From contig UQRJ01000216.1 of the NCBI GenBank assembly GCA_900543345.1, positions 1-5,393 on the forward strand: a stretch of DNA of 5,393 nucleotides, written 5' to 3'. The notes below the pieces were generated by a model that saw only the letters and a program-made list of their open reading frames with translations, had not been told where the DNA came from and did not search any database. This DNA is from an uncultured Sporolactobacillus sp. Its GTDB lineage: Bacteria > Bacillota > Bacilli > Bacillales > Sporolactobacillaceae. Positions 4,828 to 5,393 of the stretch are shown in pieces. Made by a program: the position numbers and the translations under genes. Numbering within the stretch: position 1 is the stretch's first letter; each line of letters begins with the position of its first letter.

Positions 4828-5393
4828 TCAGAGGCCGGACGCATCAATCATCGCACGCGATACCGGACCGCCGATTGTCTCTCCGGACTCAGTCATGACC
4901 TTTTCGGAATTGCCGACTTTGATAGCGACTTGTCGGATTCCGTCGATGCCCGTCAGTGTCAGTACGAGACAACGCAGCGCTTCGTCACTGATCGTTTTTG
5001 CTGCTTTGTTTTCATAAACGGACGTATTGAAATGTAAATACGCTACACCGTTTTTAACAATAGGTTTTTCAAGCAAATCGGCATTCGGGTTGAACGCCGA
5101 GATCAACGCACTCCCGGATGGTTCGTGGATCAGTGCGCCGACCATCGCGGACAGTTGATCGCCAGCGGACGGCACGCGGACGGTTACCGGTACATTGTAG
5201 GCATTCCCTTTGTTTGCCGCCAGATAGTAAACCGTCTGCTGCCGGCTGCCGGCAACATCCGATACATCGCCGAACGTCGCATTTATACCGTCCGCCCGTG
5301 AGAACGGGGCCGGCGCCGGTTCGCCATTCACCTGAAATGCTTTGCCGTCTACTGTGATCCGCACATCTTTTACCGAGTTGAATTGAGTCGCCG
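4828..5393 (-). CDS. gerM: Sporulation/germination protein GerM, C-terminal part (5' end outside window)
   Basis: GerM is an envelope lipoprotein of sporulating Bacilli. In B. subtilis it helps assemble the SpoIIIA-SpoIIQ complex linking mother cell and forespore, and mutants also affect germination. The frame is open to the right edge, giving 187 residues plus the stop; a GTG at 5364 is internal, not a start. The visible part begins with NSVKDVRITVDGK, which looks like the end of a first GerM domain. After a linker rich in Pro and Ala (about 22-50) comes a second complete GerM domain (about 52-165), with TVYYLAANKG, VPVTVRVPSAG, FNPNADL, VAYLHFNTSVY and GIDGIRQVAIKVGN. Two such domains fit the family's usual architecture. 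The expected signal peptide and lipobox lie outside. It is upstream of rph on the same strand, as in B. subtilis. Mother-cell (sigma-E) control is known for B. subtilis but cannot be checked here. Confidence 0.9.
   Translation of the reverse strand, partial: ATQFNSVKDVRITVDGKAFQVNGEPAPAPFSRADGINATFGDVSDVAGSRQQTVYYLAANKGNAYNVPVTVRVPSAGDQLSAMVGALIHEPSGSALISAFNPNADLLEKPIVKNGVAYLHFNTSVYENKAAKTISDEALRCLVLTLTGIDGIRQVAIKVGNSEKVMTESGETIGGPVSRAMIDASGL

Noticed and set aside
5118..5357. Plus-strand frame opposite gerM
   Set aside because: It has an Arg/Pro-rich composition typical of a shadow frame. The minus strand encodes a clear GerM domain.

Overview
The window looks like a short assembled contig from an endospore-forming member of the Bacilli (Firmicutes). 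GerM, a sporulation protein, sits directly upstream of rph, rdgB and a YfcE/YsnB-type phosphodiesterase. As I recall it, this is the Bacillus subtilis order gerM-rph-ysnA-ysnB. The Ku protein with an ATP-dependent ligase is the two-component bacterial NHEJ system, which B. subtilis uses in spores. Base composition looks close to balanced, with many G/C-ending codons. Sporolactobacillaceae or a related Bacillales family is a guess; the genus cannot be fixed from this sequence.

Every convincing gene is on the minus strand, so the locus reads from right to left. Bases 5393-4828 hold the 3' part of gerM. A 100-base gap with a GC-rich hairpin and a possible extended -10 promoter separates it from three tightly coupled genes: rph (RNase PH), rdgB (XTP/dITP pyrophosphatase) and yfcE/ysnB (metallophosphoesterase). 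They overlap by four bases at each junction (GTGA and ATGA). Next come a gap of about 190 bases with two hairpins, queH (epoxyqueuosine reductase, last step of queuosine synthesis), and a gap of about 330 bases. That gap is mostly a 42-bp tandem repeat with five full copies. Last come ku and an ATP-dependent DNA ligase, again joined by an ATGA overlap.

The left end is not genomic. Bases 1-48 match an Illumina Nextera i7 adapter: the end of the P7 sequence, an 8-base index, the read-2 primer and the Tn5 mosaic end. The adapter cuts the ligase gene after 230 codons. A polymerase domain or an OB fold may follow in the real genome but cannot be seen here.

Functionally the window combines RNA 3'-end processing, nucleotide-pool cleaning, tRNA modification, sporulation and double-strand-break repair. 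All protein genes belong to known families. The least explained element is the 42-bp array between queH and ku. I found no convincing new multi-gene system.
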